DNA of 64,000 nucleotides. It comes from Haliotis asinina (lineage: Eukaryota; Mollusca; Gastropoda; Lepetellida; Haliotidae). This document shows positions 48,934 through 60,456 of this stretch, piece after piece. The DNA lies in NCBI RefSeq assembly GCF_037392515.1, contig NC_090292.1:44009747-44073746 (forward strand), written 5' to 3'. Position 1 is the stretch's first letter. Each line of letters opens with the position of its first letter. Both the position numbers and the translations under genes were made by a program. The notes under the pieces are model-generated. The model searched no databases. It saw only the letters and a program-made list of their open reading frames with translations, and had not been told where the DNA came from.

Positions 48934-49474
48934 GTGAGTGAGTGAGTGAGTTAATACTTAACGTCACATTGGCAATATGTCAGCCATATCGTGACGAGAA
49001 CATTTTGATACTGAAATGAAATATGTATACATTATAAAATCCTGTCGTCAAAGGACAGTAAAACCACTAGAGCATCACATTTACAATTAAAACTAGTGTG
49101 GAGAGTTAAAACAATTACCACTATTCGGACAATACAACATAAAATACGGGCTGTAGATCGCCAACAACTGAAGGTAGATCACCATACTAGGGACCATGGG
49201 GACTTACAGTACTTCTGCTACCTGCATGGACCCCAGAAGGATTTACACCATCCCCTCAGCCGTTGGCGATTATACTGAAAGTTAGCCATTATTAAAAACA
49301 ACAAATATACTACGATTAAAAGTTTGGTCGTACTAAATTTACATAGAATGTTTTGGACTTACGTACCCTCTCAGGAGGACAATAATTTTACAATACTTCA
49401 ACCCCCCTCGAGGGCACAGCCACTCACAATCTCAGTTATTAATCTAGACTACCAATAATAAAATATTTATCTAT

Positions 49475-52400
49475 TTACAATTCTGATAACAAATCTAATT
49501 CTTTTAAGAAGGCAATAATTAAATGAGAGCTGGTATGAGTAAAAAGATCAATCATAGTTCGTGAATTAAAATACTGATCCCTTGTGATGGAATACTCTAC
49601 ACAGTCAAGCAGGATATGCTTGACTGTGATTCTTTCATCACAAGGGATGCAGAACGGAGGATCCTCACCTTTCAAAAGGTATTCATGAGTATATCGTGTA
49701 TGGCCAATACGACACCGCCGCAAAATGACCTCTTCAAATCTGGACTGACAACCCAAGTGGGTATACCCAATATATGGTTTAATTCCATGTAATTTATTTA
49801 CACCCACTTGGGTGTCCCACTTCTTCTGCATCAGATCACGGCTATAAGATCTAATGGTAGCTTTGTAATCAGTGTAGGGAATAAGAAGTGGTGTCACAGA
49901 TTTGTTGAGTGCTGCCTTAGCAGCAAGATCGGCCATTGCGTTACCAGAAATGCCTACGTGACTGGGTAACCAACAAAAGACGATGTCGCATTGGCCAGTA
50001 GCAAGATTATTATACAATTCAATAATATCAATTAAAAGTGGATGTTTACAAGATAGGTTTTTAATAGCCTGAAGGCAAGAAAGAGAATCTGAATAAATTA
50101 TATATTGTTTATGTTTAGTGTGTCTTTGAATATATTTGAGAGCCGATAATATGGCGTTTGCTTCTGCTGTAAAAATAGAACTATTATCTGGTAATCTAGA
50201 AGATATTGTTCTGGATCCAATGACAGTGGCACAAGCCACTGCGCCACCATCCTTGGACCCATCTGTAAATAAGGATTTATAATTGCTATATCTATGCTTC
50301 AATTGATTAAATTCTTGTTTATATTGTAATTCATTAGTTTCTGATTTTTTAAATGTGGCTAGTGTTAGGTCGACTTGTGGCCTAACTAACTGCCAAGGAG
50401 GAGAAGAAAGAAGACGGGAAGGTGCTATATTGTCCAGCTCAATGCCGGCAGCAGAAATAAACGATTTAATTCTGTGGCCTAAAGGCGGAACAAGAGAAGT
50501 TTTTCTGTTGTACCGTTCCTCAAAAAGGGGATTAAAGATGCAGTTATAGGCAGGGTTTGACTGATTGGAATGTAGTTTTGTCACGTACTGTAAGGCTAAT
50601 TTTATACGGCGTTGGTCAAGGGATGGCTCATCAGCCTCGACGAAGAGGCTCTCAATGGGTGACGTTCGAAAGGAGCCAAGACAAAGTCTTAGACCTTGAT
50701 GATGCACTGAATCTAAAAGTTTAAGGTTACTTTTGCAGGCTCCACCATATACAATTGAGCCATAGTCAAGTTTAGAGCGGACAAGTGATCTATATAAGTG
50801 AAGGAGAGTAGTCTGATCCCCTCCCCACTTTGAATTGGATACAACTTTTAACAAATCGAGCGCCTTGAGGCATTTAGCTTTAAGAGATTTAATATGTGGC
50901 AGAAATGTTAAATGGGAATCAAAAATTAAGCCCAAGAACTTGGCCTCCTTTACCACCTTGATGGGAGAGCCATTTAAGGTTAGCTCTGGGTCCTTATGAG
51001 GTTTATATTTTCTACAGAAGTGTATACAATTAGTTTTGGATTTAGAAAATTTAAATCCGTTTTCAAGACACCAGTTATTTATTTTATTTAAACACAACTG
51101 TAATTGCCGTTCAATGGTGCGCATATTTTTACCACGACAAGAGATATTAAAATCATCCACGAATAATGATCCATCAATTGAATCATTTAAAACCTTTGAT
51201 AGACTGTTGATCTTAATAATAAATAATGTGACAGACAAAATAGTGCCTTGAGGGACACCCTGATCCTGATTGTAATGATCAGACAGGGTAGAACCCACTC
51301 GGACTTGAAATTGCCTGTCTTGTAAAAACTGTGATATAAAAAGAGGTAAACGACCTCTCAAACCAAAATCATGTAAATCCTTTAAAATGCCATGCTTCCA
51401 CGTGGTATCATAAGCTTTCTCGAGATCAAAGAAAATTGATACAGCATGTTGTTTATTTACTATAGCATTTTTCACAAAGGATTCTAAACGTACCAAATGA
51501 TCAATGGTACTGCGATTTTTCCTGAAACCACATTGAATATTTGTAATCAGGTTGTTGGTTTCAAGATACCATGTATTATTTCATACCAATCTATTATTTA
51601 CCATTCGCTCCATGGTTTTACATACACAACTCGTTAAGGAGATTGGTCTATAATTAGATGGATCAGTATGATCTCGACCAGGCTTTGGTATTGGGACTAC
51701 AATGGCATTACGCCAGGAATTTGGAAAATTGCCTGTAGTCCAGATATTATCAAATATATTAAGCAGCGTTTCCAAACATGTTTTGGGCAAATGCTTCAGG
51801 AGCTGATAATGGATACCATCAGCCCCTGTAGCTGTATCATGAGCCTGTTCAAGGGCGGTATAGAGCTCATGCAGTGAAAATAATTCATTATAATCTTCAC
51901 CATTGTCCGAGTTAAAATTGATTGTTTTCTTCTCCTGTTGTTTCTGGTGCTTTTGAAATTCAGGGACATAATTGGATGAAGATGAGTGCCTGGCGAGAGT
52001 TTCACCAAGCTTATTGGCAATGTCAGCCTTATCCGTTAATAAATTATCACCATCCTTTAAATGTTGAACGGTAGATTTGGAACCTTTGCCCTTTATTCTT
52101 TGTATCATATTCCACACCTTTGAAATAGGTGTGCGTGAATTGATCTTGGAAACATATTTTCTCCAAGACTGACGTTTATTCTGCTTAAACGTGCGTCGAG
52201 CCTTGGCATTTAAAATTTTAACTTTATCTAAATTGTGAACAGTAGGGTGTCGGCGAAAATAGTCTTCTGCTTTCTTCCTACTTTTCCTGGCCTGTTTACA
52301 TTCGTTATCAAACCATGGCTTACGAATGTGTGGATTTACAGAGGACTTAGGAATAGTATCATCAGCAATTTGTTTCAGTGTCTCCGAAAATGACTGGATT

Positions 52401-53176
52401 GCATCATGAGCGTCCATGAAAAATTCTGGTTTTACGTTTTTAGTACAACTAGTCTGAAATAAAGGCCAATTAGCTTTAGAAAAATTCCATCTTGACGTCG
52501 ACAGATCATCAGTTGGATTTATAGCAGTGATTACTGTCGGAAAATGGTCACTACCACACAGGTCACCGTGGACTGACCATGAAAATTCATTAAGTATGGT
52601 TGGATCTGTGATTGACAAATCTAGTACTGAATATGTACCCGTTGCTGGATGTAGATATGTGTTCGAACCGTCGTTAAATATGCACAAGTCATTATTAGAA
52701 ACAAAATCTTCAAGAATTTTACCTTTATTGTTCGTATCGTTGCTTCCCCACAGAGGATTATGACCGTTGAGATCTCCCGTTATAACACAGGGTCCAGGCA
52801 ATTGGGAATATAAATCCTGAAGTTCTGATAGCTGAAGAGTCGAGGATGGTGGTATGTACAACGAACAGAGTGTGATCGTGACGTGTAAGGTTAGTCGGAC
52901 AGCAACAGCCTGAAGTTTAGTTGTAAGAGGAACAGGGCTGTGAATGATACCCTGTCTCACCAAGATGGAAGCACCCCCGGTTGCTTTATCCCCCGGAGGT
53001 GAAAAACAGTGATGCGAGTTGTACTGACGCATTTCAAACTTATCATCACGTTTCAGAAATGTTTCCTGTAGACTAAATGCTGATGGGTTTAAATCTTGAG
53101 CTAATAATTGGACTTCGTGAAAATTATTCCTAAGCCCTCTGCAATTCCACTGTACTACATTTGTAGCGTTACTCAT
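49475..53176 (-). pseudogene. LINE copy 3 ORF2 (EN-RT-RNase H), single in-frame stop
   Basis: ORF2 makes the endonuclease/reverse transcriptase that nicks the target and copies the RNA. Domains by codon: APE-type endonuclease (E38 in LQET, GDLNGHN 134-140, SDH 209-211); RT (NYRPISL 508-514, D584 in FFDLEKAYD, FVDD 672-675); RNase H with D972, E1005, D1030 and D1083 (HVGISGN just before); and a C-terminal CCHC (C1176, C1179, H1187, C1192). The only break is TGA at codon 532 (51583-51581), the first codon of a 12-bp in-frame insertion (TGAAATAATACA) absent from copies 1 and 2. The start ATG overlaps the ORF1 stop as ATGA. Confidence 0.94.
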
Positions 53177-54516
53177 GGCGGTTCTATTGGAGACCTCTCA
53201 CGTGTACGAGAGGAGGGTGTACCGTTATTTCGGTTTTGTGAAGATGGCCTATCATCCATCTCCAAAGGCTCAAACAAATTGTGAACCTCTACAGGAGTAT
53301 CAGCAGGAGATTTCTTTGATCTACGATTTAGACGCTTTCTTTGCGATTTTGACATTTCACCTTTTGACGTTTCAACATCTATAGCTGTTTGAACAATTTC
53401 ACCTGATACATGACTAATAGTCTGAGAGGCAGACGTTGTAAAAAAGCCCTGACTGCCAGAAGTACTATTCACATGAACAGGTTTCTCAGAAGCCATCCAG
53501 GTCAAATCCGTTTGACACGAAGTAGAGATTGTTTCTGGTCGTCGTGAGACTGCAGCAGAGTATGTCACAGTGGGAGAGGGATTATGTTGATTCTGGCTAA
53601 GGACTTTGTTTTTAGCCTCCATGAAGGAAATATTTGTTTCATACTTTAATTTAAGTATCTTAGATTGCATTTGCCATTCAGGACAACATTTAGAAGAGGA
53701 AAGATGACTGCTTCCACAATTGGCACATTTAATATCATTGCTGCAGTCAGAGTCCTGATGATGTTCACTACAACGATGACAACGAGGAGTGTTTCGACAG
53801 GACTTAGACCCGTGTCCAAACTTCTGACAGGAATAGCAGCGGAGTGGAGTGGGGATATACACCTCCACTCCGATATTGAAATAGCCGGCTTTGATTGACT
53901 TTGGCAGAGTGCACGATGAAAAGGTAAACATGTAAGTGTGGCCAGGTACAATGCTACCATCCTGCTTCTTAACAGGAAAGCGTTTGACGGAAGTTACATT
54001 CTGATCCTTAAGTTCAGCCACTATTTCATCCTCGGACATGTCCGCCAGACAATGGGCTCTATCCCTAACAATGCCTCTACTTGAGTTCAGAGTTCTATGA
54101 GCTGAGACAGCAACATTGACGTTGGCAAATTGATGTTGTTGCAATAAATTTATGGATTGCTGTCGTCGCGCACACTCAACAAAAAGTGTACCTCCTCTGA
54201 GACGTGAAACGTTCTTAACCTCTCCACAAATAGATTGTATTGTCTTTGATACTAGAAATGGATTGATCTTGAGTGGTTCACCATTGGTAGATTCAATAAC
54301 TATGAATCTTGGCCAAGGTTCTTGGTGTGTTGGACCTGAAACATCTTCATTACAAGAAAGATGATCAGCCTCTAAACGTCTTTTTTTGTCGTTTCTCGTG
54401 GAACCAGAAAGGGTGATTGACATGGTGATGATAATAGATTCAGCACTCCCGCTCCCCACCCGCCACCGAGTGTCAACGAGGACAGTGTTGTACTGCAGTG
54501 GAACTCCAGCCTGCAA
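53173..54516 (-). CDS. LINE copy 3 ORF1 (gag-like RNA-binding protein), intact
   Basis: The frame of 447 codons starts at ATG 54516; a later ATG (MSITLSGSTRNDKKRR) corresponds better to the starts of the other copies. The middle has a conserved block (LRGGTLFVECARRQQ, TLNSSRGIVRDRAH). Then come three zinc knuckles: CYSCQKFGHGSKSC, CHRCSEHHQDSDC and CANCGSSHLSSSKC. The C-terminus is rich in Ser, Lys and Arg. It should bind the element RNA. The TGA stop overlaps the ORF2 ATG by 4 nt, which suggests coupled reinitiation. Confidence 0.9.
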   Translation of the reverse strand: MQAGVPLQYNTVLVDTRWRVGSGSAESIIITMSITLSGSTRNDKKRRLEADHLSCNEDVSGPTHQEPWPRFIVIESTNGEPLKINPFLVSKTIQSICGEVKNVSRLRGGTLFVECARRQQSINLLQQHQFANVNVAVSAHRTLNSSRGIVRDRAHCLADMSEDEIVAELKDQNVTSVKRFPVKKQDGSIVPGHTYMFTFSSCTLPKSIKAGYFNIGVEVYIPTPLRCYSCQKFGHGSKSCRNTPRCHRCSEHHQDSDCSNDIKCANCGSSHLSSSKCCPEWQMQSKILKLKYETNISFMEAKNKVLSQNQHNPSPTVTYSAAVSRRPETISTSCQTDLTWMASEKPVHVNSTSGSQGFFTTSASQTISHVSGEIVQTAIDVETSKGEMSKSQRKRLNRRSKKSPADTPVEVHNLFEPLEMDDRPSSQNRNNGTPSSRTRERSPIEPP

Positions 54517-55038
54517 ACACTAAGGATACAGGAGTGGTATACTCCAGTAAATACGACATGAGTAGCTACATTTGTCTACCAATTCAAATGCTAGGCTGGT
54601 TCGGCTATTAGCAAGAAATTGGAGACATATAGAACACAGAGGTCGACATCACCAGATTGGCCCATGAGCCACCGCCTTCTGGCATAGGACTCTAGGCAAG
54701 TAGATATAGCAAAAAGGTATTACACACTAGACGTCAAAAAGACCAATGCCCAATAAATCAAATGTGCGAAAATACTTTCTATGCACAGGGCATGGCGTGA
54801 CCAGCCGATTGATAGAATCGGGCCGATTCTACCACCCGTCTAGGTGAAGTAAGGGCCGAAGTGGTGTGTTGAGCAATAGGAGCAAATTGGTTCAGTCCCC
54901 TACTGCCCTCAACCACCAGGATCCCGTCCTCCACCGACACGGGACGCAACCCACGGCAAACAGGTTGCCCAATTTAGTCGCCTCTTACGACAAGCAATGG
55001 GGTGCTGTGGACACATTCTGTCCCGGGTCCACACGGGA

Positions 55039-55470
55039 CAAATCCACGTGAATCAATGATTGATAGCATAGTTAAAGACAGGTAAATCAGTGGTTTATAG
55101 TACAGTCAAATCCAAGTGAATCAATGATTGATAGCATAGTTAAAGACAGGTAAATCAGTGGTTTATAGTACAGTCAAATCCAAGTGAATCAATGACTGAT
55201 AGCATAGTTAAAGACAGGTAAATCAGTGGTTTATAGTACAGTCAAATCCAAGTGAATCAATGATTGATAGCATAGTTAAAGACAGGTAAATCAGTGGTTT
55301 ATAGTACAGTCAAATCCAAGTGAATGGGTATTTGAAAAATATAATCAAATCCAGGCAAAATTGGTTGGTACCCCGATTAAATCCAGGCTAATCAGTAGTC
55401 GATATGACTATAAAATCCAGGTACATCAGTGGTTGATGACACGATCAAACCCTGATCGCCCCTGTGATGA
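55039..55470 (+). repeat. ~34-bp satellite, right half, with ~68-bp dimers
   Basis: It continues the left array. From 55052 to about 55330, four nearly identical ~68-bp dimers (GATTGATAGCATAGTTAAAG plus GTGGTTTATAGTACAGTC) form a higher-order pattern. More diverged single units follow. Confidence 0.9.
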
Positions 55471-55689
55471 CCCGGCTAATTTCTCTAACAGCCTTGTCTC
55501 ACTGTGCTTCCCATAATGCCCACTATCGAAACATCAGTTAAAATTTTACGATTCAAGTATTTAGTTTTTCGGAATATATGTTTGCCTTTACTATTCATGT
55601 GCTTAATGATTATTTATTTTTTTTTTTTGCTATTGATATGGTTAGTGTTTTGAAATATCTGTTCACATTTCTTATTCAAATGCTTAGTG

Positions 55690-55975
55690 TGTTTTGATTA
55701 ATCATATGTTTAGTGTTCCTTTATATCTGCTCACAGTTACTATCCAGATGTTTAGTGTTCCTTTATATCTGCTTACATTTACTATCCAGATGTTTAGTGT
55801 ATGTTTATATCTGCTCACAGTTACTATCCAGATGTTTAGTGTATGTTTATATCTGATCACAGTTACTATCCAGATGTTTAGTGTATGTTTATATCTGATC
55901 ACAGTTACTATTCAGATGTTTTGTGTTTCGAAACATCGGTTCACATTTACTGTTCAGATGTTTAAAATTCATTAA
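55690..55975 (+). repeat. 42-bp tandem repeat
   Basis: About six copies of a unit with ATGTTTAGTGT, TTATATCTGCTCACAGTTAC and TATCCAG. The same unit type occurs at 48130-48270 on the other side of the satellite. Frames stay open on both strands only because 42 is a multiple of 3. Confidence 0.9.
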
Positions 55976-57437
55976 CCGCTGTGTTTCTTTTGTATATGTT
56001 TTGGGGAACTGGTAACACACGTTGTTGTTTGCCACATAATATACTAAAACAGTTGCTACCACACGCTCTATCATGTAATGTGTTAAGCGTCAACTTAATC
56101 GATCCTGAATGAATAACATCCGGTGTTTGTCAAAAGGTCGCCGGTTTGACTGCCACCCTTGTGATTATAAACATCCGTCCCTATATACTAGTGATGCATC
56201 TATATAGTCAAATCCAGTATATAGCACTGTTCATAAATCTATAAATCAGACTGAACTACTGCAGTAAATGTACACAATGGGGCAGCAATCTGTACCTGCG
56301 CACCTGTGATAAGGGGCAACGTGACACGGCGATCACCTGAGACATAACAGACTGACGTACCTTGTGAATATGATCGATGTTTAGGTAGGGTGTCGGGTAT
56401 CATGTGGACAACAGATCAGAGTGAGTCTATGCTTATTCCTATTGTTACGACAGTCGACCTTTGATACAGAGACCTTGATACTAAACAGCTTGCCAAATCA
56501 AATATAGCAATGTTGTAATACATGAGTGTGTACGCCAGACCTGATCTACTTTCACTCCGCACTGTACTGGAATGTTTATTATCCATATGACTGTCAGCCT
56601 TTGTAACAACAGGTCGCTGTCAACATGAAATGGATATTTTGTTCACGAAAACTAATTACAGAGGTACTCACCAGAATGACGACCCGATTAAGCTTCATTC
56701 GTGGTGCCGCCTGCATTCCACTGCGCCGTGTCACGTGACCAGCTTATATGTGTTACTGCATGCTCCAGACATGGCTCCAAACCAGTGTCTTCGTCGGGGA
56801 AAATACATTGTGGCATTGTAATGCCTGATCGTAGTTAGTATTATCAATTATTTGAGATTTCAGATTTGTGATGCACTTAGAGGATAAGATGGCACTCAGG
56901 CATTACTACATGGATTCCTCACTGTTAGTCATGTGGAACAGTTTCAGGCTGTGGCTCTTACAACACCTCACACAACTCCTGTTTACGTTTTAACGCTTTC
57001 CTCCCTGGGCAAAACAGCCACTTGTAATACACGTTTACTACTTGTTTGGTCTGTCTCTCTGCTCACTGTACCATCTCCCGACTCCAGTCTACTTTCACTG
57101 AAACAGACCCGATCCCCTAGCCTGCTGAAAGCGTGTCAGTGATTCGTACACCTATTTGGCCATCTTCCTTGGAAATCTCAACTTCCCAGAAATTACTTAT
57201 CTGAACTATGACAATGAACAGGAAAAAGATAATAAAACAAGTTCGCTTTTGTCCCTTGTCTTTAACACTTCCTGGAAAATGTCAGTGTTACAGCTTTAGA
57301 TTAAACATGGTAGTGCTAACTGCTTCCGAGACATGACACACTTAGACTCGTTGTGGGACTGCAGCGTGCGGCTGACTGCGTTGTGATTTAACATGTCAGC
57401 ATAGGGTCACCCGACAGAGGTCACTCACGTGGCTCAT
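55976..57437. other. No gene recognised
   Basis: A minus-strand ATG exon ending in a strong donor (56695 to about 56669, GTGAGT) can be drawn but has no partner exon. No family similarity was seen. Confidence 0.45.
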
Positions 57438-57439
57438 TT

Positions 57440-57705
57440 AGCAGAGAGCTTGAAAACTTGACCAGTGGGACCATTGTTCAGCGACAGCTTTCCTTGTGCA
57501 TATCCTCTCCGTATGTACTTTGCATAACCACAGGATGCACCTATCATGTGACTGCACCCTTATCGACACGATCAAGTTCTTTAAACTTGCAATGCTACAT
57601 CTGGAAAATTTACTTCCTAAAAGACCCGAGTTTAATAATCGTTGTCAAAACCTTATCAATGAACGTCGAGGCAAGGGGACTACTGTGCTCAGCTCGTATC
57701 AGTAA
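57440..57705 (+). pseudogene. Possible LRR C-terminal cap remnant
   Basis: From about 57510 a frame reads HLSCDCTLIDTIKFF, then RPEFNNRCQNLINERRGKG and a stop. The CxC...C spacing and the RGKG ending resemble an LRR C-terminal cap. Upstream text (FSRELENLTSG in another frame) could be a last leucine-rich repeat. The frame is broken and short, and no splice sites were established. Confidence 0.3.
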
Positions 57706-57837
57706 ATATAAAACTGAGCGAGTTCAAATTTATCGTCAAATATATTTGAACCATTTTGTGATATAAAATAGTAGTAATTATCAATGACTACAATTGAATT
57801 ATAAAACGCTTGTCAGTCGTGACCCGTGAAGGTCCCA

Positions 57838-58090
57838 GGGTAGAATAGGCCTTCAGCAACCCATGCTTGCCATAAAAAAGCGGCTATGCTTGTCGTAAGA
57901 GGCGACTAACGGGATCGGGTGGTCAGACGCGCTGACTTGGTTGAGACATATCATCGGTTCCCAATTGTGCAGGTCGATGCTCATGTTGTTGGTCACTGGA
58001 TTGTCTGGTCCAGACTCGATTATTTACAGACCGGTGCCATATAGGTGGAATATTGCTGAGTGCGGCGTAAAACTAAACTCACTCACTCAC
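57838..58090 (+). mobile_element. (ACTC)n-tailed SINE, complete copy
   Basis: The order is GTAAGAGGCGACTAACGGGA, TCGGGTGGTCAGACGCGCTG (A-box-like), CGGTTCCCAATTGTGC (B-box-like), CATATAGGTGGAATATTGC and GCGGCGTAAAACTAAACTC, then (ACTC)n. It is the best copy of this family in the window. Confidence 0.85.
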
Positions 58091-58091
58091 T

Positions 58092-58445
58092 GTCAGTCGT
58101 TGGCGATCTATAGCCAGGTTTTAAATTGTACTGTCCAAACAGTGCTATTAGTTTTAGCTTTCCATGTTAGTTCTAGTTCCAGTGGTGATATGGTGCTTTT
58201 ACTGTCCTTTGTCGACAGTTTTTTCTTATAATATGCATATATTTCTTTTTTGTGTCAAGGATGTCTTCGTAACGATATGGCTGCAATATTTCCGATGCGA
58301 TCGACGTTCAATATTAACGCAGTCACTATAACACGTTCTGACGAAGGACAGTAAACTAACTAGTGTATCACAGGAATAAATTTAAGACTAGTAATTAAAT
58401 CCAAAATATTCTAAACACAAAATACCTATAAAATGCTATTAAATA
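58092..58445. mobile_element. Two LINE 3' UTR fragments, tail to tail
   Basis: 58092-58328 (plus) has GTTGGCGATCTATAGCC, TTTTACTGTCCTTTGTCGAC and CGTAACGATATGGCTGC. From 58330 the reverse-strand pattern starts (CGAAGGACAGTAAACTAACT, then CAGGAATAAATTTAAGACTA). Neither has coding sequence. Confidence 0.75.
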
Positions 58446-58784
58446 CATGTGACCTTACCAGTTAACGTCATTCGCGTCAACCATCGCATCCGTGCTCAAT
58501 GGCTGGAGGTGTGGATGAAAAGCAGGTTAAGGCGAGAGAGCAACGAGATGCTGCGACAAAACGTATGCCACAACACTCGCTAGCGTTCTTAGTCCAGCTG
58601 CAACGTGACACTAAGTCACCATGAACTGCATTTTCCAGACACGTGACCTCGAAAGATGTCCTCCTAGGCGCAAAAGCAATTCAAATTGCCGATGACCATC
58701 CAATAAGGGGAAAACAAGTGTACACCGATCGCCGTTCTTCAGTGATCTTGCAACATTGGTACTACATGTAGTGTTGAAGTCAAA

Positions 58785-58935
58785 TTGGCGGGCGTGGTGT
58801 AGCTCAGAGATCAAAGCGTTCGCTCGCCACGTTGATGGCATACAACGTGTAGGTGAGGGTCCCCGGTCGTGATGTTGCTCACATTGCTGATATTGCTAAA
58901 AGTTCCGTAAAACCGAACTCCCTAACTCATTCAAA
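58785..58935 (+). mobile_element. tRNA-derived SINE, second type
   Basis: GGTGTAGCTCAGAGATCAAA (tRNA 5' half with A box) is followed by a diverged B box (GAGGGTCCCCGG) and a body with GTTCCGTAAAACCGAACTCC. It resembles the element at 2378-2515 in layout. Confidence 0.65.
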
Positions 58936-59197
58936 ATGGGGACCATGTCACGAAAACGTTGCCCTGGGGACTTCCCATCTGCGGCCCGGATCCTGTGCCA
59001 TATCTCCAACGTGAAAACTCACATGCTCTCATATGCAAGCTTCATAATTATAAAGCAGAACATTTCAGTTTTTGAGGATTTCCAAACAAAATTAACAGAT
59101 TTTATTCGGCTGAGATGACCTAAATTTCGTCAAACTATTCCCCAAGTGTGACTTTCCTTACTTTTAGCACGACATAAGATTCGATTGGCACTACAAT

Positions 59198-59668
59198 GTG
59201 TCACTTCATAAACATACGCATTCTAGCGTATCCCCAGAAACAGATTCGATTCAGTTGAATGTAAAGGCCGAATTATGCTCATATGTGAGTGTAAACAACA
59301 TCAAAATACACGTGACACCATGTGTTAAGGAAAAGAGCGTCCTGTCGTACTTGTGGCATTCATTGACGGGGAAAGGACGCCAGTGGCCTGTCCTACCCGA
59401 TGCATTAAGTGACATCAGGTGTTCGGGAAAGGGTGTCAATGTCCGGCTGTACCTGAAGCACTGTAGTTGCCAAATGCACACCATATGCCAGCATGCGGTT
59501 GTGACACAGAATTATCCGGATGTCAACAGTACGTACTCATGTCAGTGTGACTTCACCCTACCACATACTGAAAGAGCGTCACACTCTAATAAGGAAGGAC
59601 AATACATAATGCATGGTGACCTTGACACCACGATACACATTACTTCTGATAAGGAAGACAATACATAA
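59198..59668 (+). other. Unexplained 156-codon open frame
   Basis: It starts MSLHKHTHSSVSPETDS and has several cysteines (CSCQMHTICQ, YSCQCDF). There is no signal peptide, no recognised domain and no clear splice context, and its 3' end runs into a tandem repeat. It may be chance. The plus strand is opposite to the receptor genes. Confidence 0.2.
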
Positions 59669-59720
59669 TGCATAGTCACCTTGACACCACGATACATTTC
59701 ACTTCTGATAAAGGAAGGAC
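59590..59720 (+). repeat. ~58-bp tandem repeat
   Basis: Two to two and a half copies of a unit with GGACAATACATAATGCAT, GACCTTGACACCACGATACA and CACTTCTGATAA. A separate 27-bp duplication (TCGCACATAAATTACAAATG) lies at 59822-59876. Confidence 0.85.
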
Positions 59721-60427
59721 ACTATTTTCCGACTGTTGGCATATTTAAAACTGCGACCCAACAAAATACAAGTAAACCTTCTTTACCATAATTTCTATCT
59801 TTTTTTTATTTTCGTCGTCTATCGCACATAAATTACAAATGCATGTCATCGCACATAAATTACAAATGCATGTCACAAGTGTACAATACACTTCACTGAC
59901 AACAACCAATTACTTCTTTCAAATGGTTTATATATTTGAAGGTGTTCTCCCAAAAACTAGAAAATGTGCAAACACTGTCTTTGTATTATTACGAAAAGTG
60001 CACGTTTTGAGGCTATTTTCACCACACGTGTTAGGTCTACAAAAGGAGTTTCTTTCAAATGAAGTGTTTGTAGTCTGCACTTTGCACAGCGTAAAGTCAG
60101 TCTCCACGCATGGTGTTGATTTTCTAATAATTCTTGTCCTTGAAGAACAAGGTGAACTGCTATTTCACGCCAGAGATAACATCGAGCCAACGGTATGTTG
60201 AAGTCAAGGGAAAGGTGACTCGTGCACATTAACTGTGCTTTTCTATTGTTCTGCTATTTACACAGGCCCTCTGACTGTCAGCTTCTTTCAAGTAAGACCT
60301 TTGCCATGACAGACAGTGTTATCGTTCAGGTTAACCATTGTCCTCATCCACAGATAATGCGTTCACGGGCAGCAGTTAGAGAGAAAGATAGACATAGAGA
60401 AAATGAGTGAAAGAGCGAATGAATATG

Positions 60428-60456
60428 TGAGTGAGTGAGTGAGTGAGTGAGTGGGT
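60428..60456 (+). repeat. (GTGA)n simple repeat
   Basis: Seven near-perfect tetramers without adjoining LINE tail sequence. Confidence 0.9.

Larger units (their letters stand above)
48934..55038 (-). mobile_element. I-like LINE, copy 3 (nearly intact, TSD intact)
   Basis: The element is 6105 bp and flanked by the 13-bp duplication CAAATCCACGTGA at 48921-48933 and 55039-55051. Order on the minus strand: 5' module (55038 to about 54785), ORF1 (54516-53173), ORF2 (53176-49475) and 3' UTR ending in (TGAG)n. ORF1 is intact. ORF2 is open for 1233 codons except for one in-frame TGA. It is inserted inside a satellite array. It is the best reference copy of the family in this window. Confidence 0.95.

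Noticed and set aside
48060..55975. CRISPR-like arrays of repeats and spacers
   Set aside because: Units drift continuously, there are no constant repeats with unique spacers, and the DNA is eukaryotic.
56669..56695. Minus-strand ATG exon (MKLNRVVIL) with a strong donor
   Set aside because: It ends in phase 0, which does not fit the receptor exons, and no following exon was found.
58457..58620. Extra minus-strand tail exon of receptor C
   Set aside because: A donor (GGTAAGG-type) exists, but every acceptor in the needed phase runs into a stop.
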